64,000 nucleotides of DNA from Leuctra nigra (taxonomy: Eukaryota; Arthropoda; Insecta; Plecoptera; Leuctridae), in NCBI GenBank assembly GCA_934045905.1, contig OW203765.1, forward strand, positions 16,059,409 through 16,123,408, given 5' to 3'. The translations under genes and the position numbers were made by a program. A model generated the notes under the pieces. That model had not been told where the DNA came from. It did no database searches and worked only from the letters and a program-made list of their open reading frames with translations. How positions within the stretch are numbered: position 1 is the first letter of the stretch; every line of letters starts with the position of its first letter. Of the stretch, positions 25,801 through 40,800 are shown piece by piece.

Positions 25801-28800
25801 TCAGACTGAAGAGAGAGCGCCTGCCAAGAAGCGAACCATGAAACAAAACGTTCCAATTATCTCAAAAGCTCAACCAGTGAAGTGTACGAAGAGCGCCCCT
25901 GAAGTTAACTGGCAAAATAGTCGAAAGTATACAAAGAAAGAGCGCTCTCAAATTATTCGAGATTTAAAAATGTACCAATATGAAAAAGGCAAGATCGCTG
26001 CAAGCTCTAGCTCCACACTTGAGCCTAGCACGTTGGCGGTTCCTGAGAAGATTATTAGTTCTGCTCATAGCGTAGCTGGCTCGTCATTCGAAACCAGCAC
26101 GTTGACCACCGAGAAGATTATTAGTTCTGCTCATAGCGTAGCTGGCTCGTCATTCGAAACCAGCACATTTACCCCCGAGAAGATTATTAGTTCTGCTCAT
26201 AGCGTAGCTGGCTCGTCATTAGAAACCAGCACGTTGACTCCCGGACAGACGTTACAAGCGGTCCCTAGCGCTGTTTGCTCAAATGACTTGCCAGACAATA
26301 CGTTGAGCCTTTCGCTTCCAGAGCAGAACGCTCCAAGTAACTCGAGTACAGAAAGTGAATTATCCAGCATTCTGGATTTGGAAGTGGTGGATGATTGTTG
26401 GGAAATTCGAGCGTCCAGTCCTTCTGAAGACGACATCAGTATTAATTCTGAGAGTGAGAGTCAGTTCCTGAAGTCTTCACCGGCTGTCGCCAACTGCCCT
26501 GAGGAAGTGGACATGTCCACCAGTACAGAAGAAAATGTTTTGTCAACCGCCGCGGTCTGCAGCAGTGTTCACTGCAATGTTTCAACAGTCTTGGTCCCAG
26601 CGACCTTGTTCACCCACCATAAAGACTATGGTACGTCAACCGCCGCAATATCCGAGCCTCCGTCTACGTTCAAAGACTCCATCCCTCTGAAGAATGTGGG
26701 TTTCGTCGTGCCCAAAGTCAAGGAAGAGGACTTGTCAACGGTCCATGAAGATGTTTCGTCAACCGTCGCGATATCGGAGTCTCCAGTCAAGTTCCAGCTG
26801 GACCCTCTGAAGAATATGGGTTTCGTCGTGCCCGGGGCCGTGGAAGAGGAATTGTTAACGGTCCATGAAGATGTTTCGTCAACCGCCACGATATCGGAGT
26901 ATCCTGTAATGTTCAAAGACTACATTCCTCTTTTCAATGTGGGTTTCGTCGTGCCCAGCGCCGTGGAAGGGGCTCCAAGCACAACACTCTGGAGGTTCAC
27001 CAGAGCCATCGCCAGTCACGTGGTGTCTTCTGGTGACAAGATAATGGCGTTCATCAAGAGCTGAATAGAGAATTATTCAAAAATCTGCATATTAAAGTCA
27101 CATTTATTCCCACGGTGTGTCCTGTTGTACAATTGATTGTCTTATAAATAAAGATTGTTCGTTTTTGAAAATATTATTTATTTCAAAAACCTACCTGTAG
27201 TTCATAATTACTATTTGTAGCACATACATTCAATCTAGAAACGAGTGCAGTCAACCATTATCATACTTAATTAAATGTAAAATGCTTCCACACCTAGTGC
27301 AGGAAAAAAAGACAGAGAAAGTGTCATAAGAGTACCTTGGTGACGCTCGCTACTCTCGCTTAATAACCAGAACACCCAGACCATTTCATCAAATGATGCT
27401 ATAAAATCTTTATCAGCCAATTCATTTCTTTTGCAATTCATTCCGATTCACGACCATAAGAAAAATTGCAACCCCGATTCGGCTTAATCCGATTCGGTGC
27501 AATAATTATGATTCTGGACGAATCAGGAATTGTAAAGTTAGAGAAAATCTCTCTGACCTTCAACAAGGCAAATAGCAAACGAAAATGATGATGATCATCA
27601 TGATGACGATAGGCACGTGCTCCAATCAATGAGCTTACTCGACAAATTAACCTACTTCTTACGTTTCTAATGACCTTGTAAAATCGAATGTTCATGGCTA
27701 AGAAAACCCAATGCTTTTATGTTAAATATTACATTCATGGAGATAATTAATATATCAACATATCGTTGGAAAGATGAAGAAAGAGCGTATATTTTGTTGG
27801 CAAAATTGTGTCAGGTTTGTGATTCGCCCTTTTATTCGAGTAAAGTTTGCTGTTCTTGGCTGCTCATCGAATTTCCTTCAACTGCAGGTCTTGATTTGAG
27901 ACTATTTAGGTGCAAGGAAGTAAAATCATTTTCAAAGTTATTATGGCTCGTTCTTTTCCAACAGAAGTCTCTTAACTTATCTGGATGATGGAGTGCTAAA
28001 CTGACCCATTCCAAGTGAAAATTATAATTTTGTTGTCAAAAGCTTCTTGGGTTATACGTCTAACTTGTGGCGTTCAATGGCAACGATACGCCGAGCTGCT
28101 AACCTTCTAACGATAATAATATCAGTTATAAACACAAACAGCCTTTATGTACACTCGGCCAAACAAAACTTGAACGTTGACCAAATTTGAATGACTGCTG
28201 GTCATGTCCCATAACCAATCAAAGCTTGTTATTATCATTGAAATGTGAGGTCCCTACTAGAGTGAGACAATGAGATCGCTTGGACTGACTTCTGATGGTG
28301 CGAACTTACATCAGCCTATCAGATTTATTGAACGTTCAAGTTTTGTTTGACCAAGTGTACACGCACTGCCTTAGTATAATAGTAATATATACGCGATTTT
28401 TAAACCGTCCGATATCGTAATTTTAATGTATTCATCTTATCATCAGTTAACCTTGCGCGAGGCGTAGGATCTTATCGACTACTTACTTGTTGTTCTTTGC
28501 ACCAAATACAATTTGGCACATGTTATCATCTACTTATAATTCGTCACCGCTTTGTTTTACTAGCAATTACCCAAACTTCCTGGCAAGTCAGTACATTGAT
28601 AATTGCCTTCAAGTGTCGACCGTCTACTGTGATGTTGATTTACTTTGGTATTTTCTTTGCGGTGGCAATTTCCAGCAACCGAGCTGATGACTCGACACCT
28701 GGTATTTATAATGGGGGTTTTGTTCCATTAGATTGGCCCCAAAATGTTCCGCTAGATTACATGGCTGGTAATGGATCACACAATATACCGTCTAATGTAT

Positions 28801-31800
28801 TATCGTATATACCATCATCTCCCGGTAAGTGCTACTGTATAGTAAACTTCAATATGTATAATTACCAGGAAAACGATCGGTGTAATGCGTTGATAAGCGA
28901 GCACGGATTAACCTACATAACATCTAAGTTATGTTATCATGATCAATCCTAAATTCCGTAAATAATCCCTGAATCCTCTCTTTCACAAGTAGTGAAAGGC
29001 CGCCAACTTTTCAAATAATCGGTTAATAAAATATTCCGTCTTTAAAATGTACTTAAACTATTTATTGCCTACCATAACTTGTACTAATACTAATCTATAC
29101 TAGTTACAATGTCTAATCTGCTCAAAATCATTGAACACAATAATCAATCTTGAATTTGAAATAATGCGCTAGCTGTGACGTAGCCTAAAAGCACAAGCCA
29201 CACGGTAAAAGCCCATTCTACACGACCAAATACCACCAAAACTTCCCACGTTAGTTCCATCTTTTATCGCGCGCGCTTTTCCAGCAACACATCAATTGAA
29301 ATAACCACTAATCAACATAAAAGTATTTGTATGTCATTGAGAATATAACATGGATAACTAAAAACTAGCTTGTACCTACATAAAGCAAATCAGATTCAGT
29401 TGCACTGGAAAATTACTTTTGATTTCGATACTTCATCTCTGACAGATAGTATTAAAATTTTCTTTAAGTGCATTTTTCTTGATTGATGGGCTGAAAATGT
29501 GTAAAATAAAAGACAATGTTGATCTTTGACCATGCAAAATATGAGTAGGATCAGATTTATTAAAGACCATTTTCATTTTTCAACCAATCAACCAAAGCAG
29601 TACAGCTTTCGAAACGTCGCGAACGGCCCTTATCAGGGCCACCAGCACACATCGGAACAAGCCGTCGTGACCACTGCCTTGCTATCACTCGATGGTGACG
29701 AAAACATTCACGATAACAATCAGGAGATATTCATTTAAATTTTAACCAATTAACGGATTTCAAAACATTTTTGCTTCAAACAGAAAAGGTTGCAAAATTT
29801 CAGATCGATTGGTTAAACGGTGCGCCTTCTGTTGCTCCAGGTAGCAGAAAAAAATCAGATGTCCGTGTCAAAAGAGTAAAAAGGAGTCGCTCGCTCAATC
29901 AGTTAAATCTGTAGTTTTTTTCAGAAGTTATTGTCATTTAAATGACATTTTATGGTAATCTTGAAATATGGTAAAATTTAAAAGGCCTGTAGAGCAGAGA
30001 CTAAAGCCCCATTTACACGGTGCAATTTCTTGAACAACTTCTGTGCCACAGAAGTTCTGCTCGTGCGCAGTATCACTTTTGAGATGATAAAGGGAATCTG
30101 CACATGTGCAGAACTTCTGTAACACAGAGTTGTTCAAGAAATTGCACCGTGTAAATGGGGCTTAACAAAATATGCAAATCAAATCGCATGCAATACGGAG
30201 GCTCGCTTATCAACGCGTTACACAGAGCGTTTTCCTATAGAGGTATTAAAGTAGTGCCCTCGTAAGTCCACGTAATTCAAGTCAGTTAATATATGATTTA
30301 AAAGTGGATGAAATAAATATGAGACAAATGAGAAATATGATATTTTACGAAAAAATTTATAGTATTTTAACACATTTCATTCATAGTACAAAAAAAGTCC
30401 AAAAAATGTCCAGGCTATTTTATAAGAATATCTCTTTAGGTATTATACAGTAACATGTCAACAATTAAAAACACAACTATCAGAAAAATTATTAGAAAAA
30501 TACAACTTTAAAGTGAGCTCAATATTTTTATGTGCATTTGTTATAGTTTGAAGTATATTTCAAGAAAAATTGAATAATATATATTAACCGTGTTTCTTGA
30601 TCAGGACCCAACAACACTTGTCAGAGCTCGGTGACTGTGATACATCTGTACATCGAGATGGGCTGCACACCGAGCAAAGCAGTCAGCAAGTTCGGCTGTC
30701 CAATGTCATTCGACTGTGCAAGTGAGTTCCCTTATCTCAACAACTTCATGCTGGCTTTCCATGCTCCGTTATCTTCCGTCAACGTCCGACACCGTCCGAC
30801 GAAAACGACCACGTGACCCGTCTCGACCAATCAGAGCCATCCCCAAAAATCTCGGACGGCGAGGGATTGGTCGAGACGGGTCACGTGGTCGTTTTCGTCG
30901 GACGGTGTCGGACGTTGACGGAAGATGACGGATCATGGAAAGCCAGCTTTATTGGACCAGTTATAATCTATAGTCGGGCGCTAGCTCGACGCTAATTCGC
31001 CGTATACTAAAGTAATGAAACGTTAAGAGCATATCTCTTGTGACTCTTCAGTGCAAACCAAATTATTGTAACCTCCAAAACAAAGTAGTTATGAGAACGA
31101 ATCAATGAATGGGAAGCTTTATTCCTTGTAGAGTAAATTGGCGCTCGCCGCCGGATGGACTATTCTCTGTGCCATCTTCAGAGACACTCATTGTTCTCAC
31201 TTACAAGGGACCTGACCCTATCGTAAAAACCTCCTAAGTATCAAAACATACCTCATCTATATAGAAAGCTTTCTGTATCAGCTCTGCCGCAGAGCCAATC
31301 CTCAAATGTGTCTTCGTTTTCACCCACTCAAGGTCCATTTTTTCGGAACTAATCTTTATAACCCTTAGCAAGCTATGAGTTACAAGGTTGTAAACGACCT
31401 CGAACAAGGGATGGACAATAAATGGTCGAGGATACAATGAGAGCAAATGACTTTACGATAGATTATAAACGAGAACAATGAGTGTCTCTGCCTTAGGAAT
31501 AAAGTGTAGGTCAAGAATAGTCACGGGGTGCGGATTGTCTTTAAGTTAAAGATATATTTTTCAAGATGTCACTTAAATATATCCTGTACACTTGTTCTTG
31601 TCTTTGTATTTGCATTTGTTATTGTTTGACGAATATTTCATTTTGATGAAATGTACAGAGGCGTTCTCTTCGCGGTCTAAGACCCAGTGTCAGTACAACG
31701 GCAAAACTTATGCCGTTGGCGCCAAAGTGCCAGACGACCCCGAACTGCCATGCATCACCAACATTGTGTGCGCTATGAAGGACAAGTGAGTACACGAACA

Positions 31801-34800
31801 AAAGCAAAATGTTATACAATAAACAATGTTGTGTGAATAATTAATGTAATCGTTAAATATTACGTTATCGAAACTTGAATGTCAAACCGTAGAAAAAAAT
31901 TTCAATACTATGTTTGAAAATCAAAATTCCCGATGGTCTGCGGGAATGGCCTACAATGTGTCTGGAACCCTAATTTGCCCCGAGGCATTGTTCTGTAGAC
32001 GGGATATGAAACATCGATGACAAAGCAACTGGATGTCGAGGGCCCTGTGCAAAAAGCTGCCATGTCCAAATCACTGATCTGAGATAATCGATGTTGAATG
32101 TTAAAAAATTCACTGAAATATTACTAGGCAATATCTAGTGGAGCGGTCGCTCCACCCAGCCAAGTCGTACCGTACACTCACACTCACTCAACATACCGTA
32201 AATGACTAATAAACTGAGGAGCAGACCAACCACTTTTACTGTAAGCAACAACATGGCATTTTCGGCCTACTGGATCTTAAAATTGGAAAATCTCACATTG
32301 TTGCGATATATCTTAATTTCGAGCTATGGCCCACCCCACTACATATACCAAATTAGGGAACAATATGTTATGCCGTTTGCGAGCTAGAGGGCCGAGAAAA
32401 CAGTGAAATTACACCACTTTCTGATTCTGATGATGATATCAGGAAACGTTGCTATCACCGCCACAGCCTAAACGGCTAAACCGATCGACCTGAAATTTTT
32501 ACCACATGTGCACTTTTGGCGTCTGAGGTGCCTTTTTATAAAACCAACCGGTAGCCGCCATTTTGAAACCGGAAGTGACGTCATAACTCAAAAACGTCTG
32601 GACCGATTAGAACGAAATTAGCGCCATTCGATTTAGATGGTCATCTATATAAAGTATCAATAAAAAAAATATTATTTTCTTATTTTCTAAACCGGAAGTG
32701 ACGTCATAAATACGCAATATTTAACTTATTTCAACAAATTATACTTAAAATACGTACATAATTAACTTACATTGTAACATAGACAATACAATTTATATAT
32801 TCAAGGTAGCAGTGTTCTCGGCCGCCATTCCTGAAACCGGAAGTGACGTCATATATCTAAAACGCCTGTACCGATTGCAACTGAACTAGCTCCTGCGTAT
32901 TCATTCTGCTATTTATTTGAAAAATCAATTGTGAAAAATGAATAAATAAATTAAAGGTACCGGAAATGGCGGCAGGAACCACTAAATGAAACCGGAAGTG
33001 ACGTCATATATTACAAACGGCATGACCGATTTTACGGAAATATAGGGATTAGGAATTCAGATGGTCGTTCATGAAGGTATCAACTAGATAAAACTAGATT
33101 GTTTTCTTATTACCTATACCGGAATTCGGCCGCTATTTCAAAACCGGAAGTGACGTCATGTATCGAAAACGGCTGGATCGATTATAACGAAACTTAAGCT
33201 ATTCTTCTTGGATAATCATTGTCATCTTATACCAAACGCAACTTTTCATAGTAACCAAATCGGTTGAGGCGTATTTTTTTAAAGAAATTAGTCCCTGCTC
33301 GGACATGTGCTACAAGCTGTATGTATAAACTAACAAAAGAAGTGATATCCCAGAAAAAACACTCCGTGTAAAAATACCAGCCAAGTCTCTTTAACTATAA
33401 AAAAAAATAGAAGAAATCTAAAAATTCAGCACTGAAAAGGAGTGATATCAAAAAAGGAGCCAAGTCAACGAATTTTCCAAATTTTAATCGTACCATTGAA
33501 ATAAAAATATCAACCCCCGAGAAATACTTAAAAAAAGGACTTGGCGCATCGTTTTTTTAAAGACATTTTTCTATTCTTAAGCTTAAGCCACTCACATACT
33601 ACGTAGTTCAGAAATGCCTAGAAAAATTGGGACAAAACTTTCAAATTAAATATTGAACATTCTGTAAAATATTTTAAATTTAAATATAAGTACGCAAAGA
33701 AACATAGCATTGTCTTACAAGCAATAAATACAGAACAGTTGTGTTTGTGATTGGTAGGTACCTATAGTTTTGTGGGTACATCAACATACCTACTACAGCA
33801 TTATACTTGGAACCTTCTCGCCGTGTAATTAATTGCTATTAATTAACATTTTATACCAAAAAAATTCATAAATTACATAACGTATTACTTTAGATAAAAA
33901 TCTAGTCAGTAATTATTTGAGCAGCATGGCTCAGTGCACTAGTCACTTATACAAATCTCATTGACGGCCTTCTTGTAATGAGCGCTTTCGCTATTTCCCT
34001 CAGTCACGATATTGAGAAGTATGATTGATTAATATGACCCTAGAAATAGTGGCAATAACGAATAGACTAGGCCGCTTCCGTTTATTCGTTATTCGTTTAT
34101 CCGTTTATTTCCTCTGAATATTGACAAAATACCAAAACTGCCAGTAGGTAAGAGTACTAGTTATATTAAAACGTAGTATGATTCGTCGATAATGAATGTG
34201 ATATACTCAGGAAAATATACTTGTAGAGTTCTTCCTATACTTTTAGGATAGAAAAGTGTCTTTAAAAAAACGATGCGCCAAGTCCTTTTTTTAAGTATTT
34301 CTCGGGGGTTGATATTTTTATTTCAATGGTACGATTAAAATTTGGAAAATTCGTTGACTTGGCTCCTTTTTTGATATCACTCCTTTTCAGTGCTGAATTT
34401 TTAGACTTCTTCTATTTTTTTTTATAGTTAAAGAGACTTGGCTGGTATTTTTACACGGAGTGTTTTTTCTGGGATATTGTATACTATAAAAAGCACTCTA
34501 TACTTGAGTGTTACACTCTACACTCTACACTCGAACACTCTAACCAAAATGTACTTGGCGCAACGTGTATATAAATAGTATAGGTATGCAAAACGTTAAA
34601 TGTATACCTTAATATATAATATGTCTAAAATGCCGTTACAAACGATGCGAAAAGTATATTTCGATTTTTAAAATTAAGTTTTGCCTTGGCCCATTTTTTT
34701 TAAATCACTTCTTTTCAGTACGGAATTTTTAGATTTCTTCTATTTTTTATAGTTGGCTGGTATTTCACTTGGCTGGTATTTTTACACGGAGTGTTTTTTA

Positions 34801-37800
34801 TTGGGATATTACTATTTTTTTTTAGTTTATTTACACAACTTGTAACACATATCGGAGCAACAATGACTAGTTTCTTTAAAAAAATACGCTATTTCCGAAT
34901 TGGTTACTTAGAAAAATTGTGTTTGGAGCTAAATAAAAGTTTAAAGTTATATTCCATAAAGAATTGCTAAAGCATCGTTCCAATCGGTCTAGCCGTTTTT
35001 GAGATATGGCAGCACTTCCGGTTTTCAAAATGGCGGCTGAAATTACTGCCACCGTGAATTTGATTCTATAAATGTAATGTATCATATAAACCTTCTGAAT
35101 ATTGTAGTTATTGTAGTATAAGAGATGATTAAAGTCTGATTCTTCATTTGAATGACGTTATTTCCGGTTTCAGTAATAGTACATTTTTACTTAAACTATT
35201 GAGATTCCACATAGATGACCATCTGAATCATTTGGCGATAGTTTAATTCCGATCGGTCTAGCCATTTTTTGAGATATGACGTCACTTCCGCTTTCAAAAT
35301 GGCGGCTTCCGCTTGGTTTTATAAAAATGCACCTCAGACACAACAAGTGCACATGTGGTAAAAATTTCAGCTCGAGAAGTTAAGCCGTTTAGGCTGTGGC
35401 GGTGATAGCGACGTTTCCTGACCAGGACCCCTACCTATTCCTGAAAAAAGTGAGAGTGAGTATGAGAAAAATATAGTGAAACAATTGTTATCAACCAATA
35501 AGAATCCAGCAGGCATAGATATTGGCTGATACTGATTTTCTCACTATTTTTTTCTCACACTAACTCCCACTTTTTTCAGGAATAAGCCCCCTGATTCCAA
35601 ACCAAGAATTGGCAAGATTTGGATTTTTCTTGTCTATCACACTAGCCAAATTGTCCCAATTCAAGTCTGCAGATTTGAATTGTTCAACCTGAATTGTATA
35701 GTGTAATACCCACTTTACAAAAGCAGACTGTGGGCGTCGGTGTTTCTTGGACATAAGTCCTTTTTACACTGGAATCGGACGATCATTTTAAATGTGTTAT
35801 GAAATAAGTGACTTCGGTATTGTCAGGTCAAAACTGAAAACATCATTTATAAGAGGAGAAAAAACCATATGAGAAAGCGCTGTTAAGACGGCTGGGTAGT
35901 GAGTTTGACCTTGAAGAGTTTTTTAATCGATTTTTATCAATATCTTTTTCCAGTGTAATTGTTAACAAAACACAGGTGTTTAGAACGCGAAAATTTAGTA
36001 ATTTTCGTTTTCTAAACACCTGTTGGACAAAATAAAACTAATAACTTATTCCAAACTATGACATTATTTTCATTGAACTGTTCTGAATTCACGTACATAG
36101 CCCTATTTTGTTTACAATTACACTGGAAAAAGATATTGATAAAAATCGATAAAAAAAACTCATCAAGGTCAAACTCACTACCCAGCCGTCTTAACTCAAA
36201 AACGTAAAAATGTGACAGCAGATTTTTACACTAGGCCGTCCATACACGTCATTGCCAATATCTATGTATCAATGTAATAGCCGAGTGTAATAGTTTGTCT
36301 TATTCTTCAGAGTCCCCAGCCTCGCGTACAAGCGAACCACGTGTCCGATTGTAAAGTACAATGCAACTACAATTCCACTCTACAGCTACAAGAAATGCTG
36401 CTCGACGGGAACCAGAAGCGGTGAGTTCATCTTTCATAAACACGACATAATCACAAGGTCAGTTTTTACCGACAGGTCTGCGCTCGCCAATATGCTTGTC
36501 GAATTGTTTGGTTTTATCTGGTTATTTAATATAATAACTTGATTCTTTTCACTCTATCTTGAATTGACGACTAGAACTCTCCGCCCACCGATACGTCACG
36601 AGTCACGTGACCGAGCGGCGGGAAAATGATCGTGGGCAAGATCCTCGCCGCGCGCCATTAGAACACACAGGGAAGTCAGTTCGGTTGATGCAAAAATCGT
36701 ATTTCAGTGACGAAAATGGCAACGAAATGTGTTGTGTCGGGGTGTAACATCAGCACAAAGGTTCCCTGAATAACATTTCATGGATTGTCTAGTAACTTTG
36801 CTGTGAGAAAAAGAGAATTATAAGAATTCGGTGGGATGAACGGCTGTATGCGTGTTGGCAAAGAGACCACGTTTTATTGCTTGTTTTATTCCCTACAAAC
36901 CTATTATCATAAACTTTACTCTTGATCATCCTGATATATAGGTGATTACCAAGTGCAATCCACACACTTACCTCCATACCTAGACGAAAATATGTACTTC
37001 CTTCTAGTTTAGACCTGAGAGTAAAAAATACCACCAACAATCTGTTTGTATAGGTAAGTGGGTGGGTATAGGAATCTAGGCTCTCTAGGTGTAGGTAGGT
37101 ATGTAGAAATAAACAACAAACCGTCAATAAATCCGTGAATAATAAACATCCGTAATAAAAATAACGTTCACCAGTGAATTATTCCTATTTAGTATAACTA
37201 TAGATTGCTTACACTAATCTAGATAGTAAGAAATATTCAGCTTCCCGCGCTGTCAAAAGCCTGGTATAAACGCATTTTTCTGAAGTCCATATCTCGGTAT
37301 AATATCCACTCACAAACAAACTGTAACATTCTTTGAGTAGCCAGTGACTTCCCACCTTGCCTACATACTTCATAAATGAACTTGGATTAAAACAATATGA
37401 CTTTTTTAACGATTTTATCCACGTAAGTTACTGCAGGAATCTTACGGCATCTGTGCTGATCAGCAGAACCCACAGTACGTTGCCGGGAGGAGTGGGGGGA
37501 GTTAACTCCGCCCCATTCTACTCGTCATACTGCCTGTTTCTTTTCCAAAACGGTGACACGATCTTATCCAAGATCTTCTTACTCTCCTTTCCTTTCCAAT
37601 ATGTTAATATCGTTATATGCCACTTTTGAACAAGATTAGGTCATGACATTGTGGAAAATATACTGACCATTCTTCCGGGATGCAAATTGTTTTGAAATGA
37701 TACCAATTCATATGCTATGTTTATTTCAGCTAAGCTCTCTGCCAAGGAATTCAAGTGCATCTACAATAAGAAGGAATATCCACTCGGTGCCCAGATTCTA

Positions 37801-40800
37801 ACGCCATTCGCATGCCAAGTTTGCCTGTGTCAAAAAGGATTTGATGGTAAAACAAACTTAGTAGTTTAAAATGAATGCTAGATAGTCTTATGCTATCCAC
37901 CGGTATAAGTTGAAAACTTGGGAATGGGAATTAGTATGTTGGATTGTCTTTCATACCGGGTGGCGCAAAAGATCCCCTGTTTGAGAGGGCACTATTGTTA
38001 CGACGAAATGTCGCAGCCCGAGATCATGGTCATCTTATGGAACAGGTTAGGTTGTCTAATTAATTATACACGAGTCATTAGTAGAGAGTAACGAACTTAA
38101 AGTTGTATTGATAGTGAACTGACGATTACAAGTCAAGAGTGGTTAAACATCGGACTAACTAACAAGAGATAATAATTATAACATTGGTCTTATCTGTCAC
38201 TCCTGGCCGTCTCTGTCCCCTTCTCGAGGTTCTCATGGTGAAGCTAGAAGACGTGTTTCATTCCCTCGGGCTCCGACCCGGGGATCTTCCCTCGTCCACT
38301 CACTCAGCTACCCGTAGGGAACTCGATGATGGGTCTCGAAGAAGTGCCACGAGCTCGCTGTGCCGGAGTGGCGAGTGAGTGTGCAAAGTGCATACACTGC
38401 AATTATGCAAGTGTCGCGTAGATGACAATGTGTGAACATAGCGCGTACGTCGGCACCGTCGACTGAGGTAACGCTCAGCGATCGTACGCGTTAGCAAATA
38501 CTCGAGGCAGGATGTTGGTTCCTGTCAGGTCGTGACCTCTATACGCAGTGACCTCTCAGGTGTCAATGTTGTATGTGTGGTTATGAAGACAGAAGTTAGC
38601 ATAAGCACGATGGAAAATGGTAATTTCGTAACACTATTTCCTTTGAAACTACTAGGAAAACGCTCCGTGTAACGCGTTGATGAGCGAGCACCGGACACGG
38701 GCGCAAACATAGAACCGAAGATGCGATTACACAAAGACGTTACAAACGTTACCTTAAACGTTACAGTACCTAGTTTATAAACGGAATGAATCCAACATTT
38801 CCACAAGTAAGAGGTAGAAAACGACAATTATGAAATATCAATGTTCTGACAAAAACTCTCGATATATAATGTTCACCTCCACCTGCAATAAAAGCGGGGA
38901 AACTGTACTAAAACCTTCACAAGAACACCAATTTGCCAAACTTTTCAACGAAAATAAGCAAAATGCTGGAGAGATTTGAAATGACGTGTGATCACAAGAA
39001 GAGAAGCAACATTATTGAAATATCGACTCAGCCAAGTAGTTACACTACGAATTACTACGAAACTACGAATTACCAAAAGTCAATCAAGGTTCTTAGTTTT
39101 GCGAAAAATCAAAATGATTTGTTTGGAAATAAGTTTCACATTGAATTATTAAAATATAATCCACACAATCGACATAAAAGTATCTGATTTTCACTGAAAT
39201 TGAAAATAGCATCTAAACACTCTAGTACCTAAAGCAAATCAGATTCAGTTGCATTGGAAAAACATTAATTTTTAATACTTAATTTCTGACAGCTTTTAAA
39301 AATGTCAATAAGTTCATACATTCTTAATTGATTGGGATGAAAAGTTGTAAAATAAGAGACAATTGGTCCTAATGACAATGCAAAATATGAGTTTGATCAC
39401 ATTTATGAAAGACCATTTTCATTTTTCAACCTGTCAGGAGATGTTTATTTAAATTTTAACCAATAAATGGATTTCAAAAAATAATGAGGCCTGCAAACAG
39501 AAAAGGTTGTCTCTACATGTGTGCAAAATTTCAGATCGATCGGTAAAACGGTGCGACTTCTACTGCTCCAGATAGCAGCCAAAAAAAACAGAGGTCCGTG
39601 CCAAAAGCGCCAGAAGGAGACGCTCGCTTCGCTCGCTCACTTAAATCTAGGGTTCTGAAATGTTTACCAAATTTTAGAAGACATACCAAAATTTGATATG
39701 TGCAAGTTTCAAAAATATTTGTCGAATAGGAAAAACAGGTAAGAATTTTTGTGCTCGTGATCATGAGCAAAAAACGTATAAATATCGTGTTGTCGGAGAA
39801 ATTATCTCTGAAGTCCACGACTTCCAGACATGTCTTCAATCAGTTAGCCTATACGTAAACGCCTCCCAGATCCAAGATATTCAAACTCTTAATTCTTCTA
39901 ACTTGCCTTCTAAATTATATACATGTGTGTAGTTTAGTTTCGTATTGGTTTGCTTTGTATATGGTTCGAAGGATAGAAAAGAATTACCTCAATGCCAAAT
40001 CTCACCATTGATCTGATGTACGATTGAAGTGACGTTCTCTTCCAGGAACGCTGCGCGCTCCCTGGTGCAAGACCCCGAAGTGTGGCTACGAGTTGGATGC
40101 GCAGAACACCATCATGAAGGGATACGCTTCAGTCCACGGCATGGGCGTTTGTTGTGCTTTCACATGGACTAAACGTAAGTGTCATGCTGATGATCCTTCC
40201 AGCTCTTTTGGCACGGAAATCTGTTTTTGTTTGCAGACCCTAATATTTTTTGAAATTCGCATATTGGTTCAAATTTGAAAAAAAAATATATTGATTCGTT
40301 GGTTCGATCAATTAGACATTTTTCCAAGTCATTGCGACCTACATTGACTCTAATTTTACAAAGTTTCAGTCTAATCCTCCAATTTGTTTAAAGAGGGACC
40401 ATCATATTTTACCCTGTCCTAAGAAATCGTCGAAATTATGCATAATGTAGAAAATTGCATTCTGCACCATAATATGCAAAGAAAAAGTAGGCAAGCTGAA
40501 CAAATTTCAGAGATATCACTTCAAGGTTACAGTTTTTCTTTCAGTTTAACATTGCAACCATACAGGAAAAGGCATGCTGATATTTTCAAAAGTGTATTAA
40601 GCTGCTTTCCCACCCTAAGATTTCTTTAAAAAAAACACTATATCGTGTATCAAGTACAATATTTAATTCTAACAGTTTTGAATGCACACGTTCCTGGATG
40701 ATTTACTGAGATATGAGAGTTTTACTGCTATATTTTGATGATTTTCTTAATAAAAAGTGCAGTTTTACTGATATTGTGTTGCCATGGTGACACGGTCTTC

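Noticed and set aside
28497..28631. Longer N-terminus for gene A starting at 28497
   Set aside because: The added residues precede a clear signal peptide, and gene B has no matching ATG; the ATG at 28632 is shared by both.
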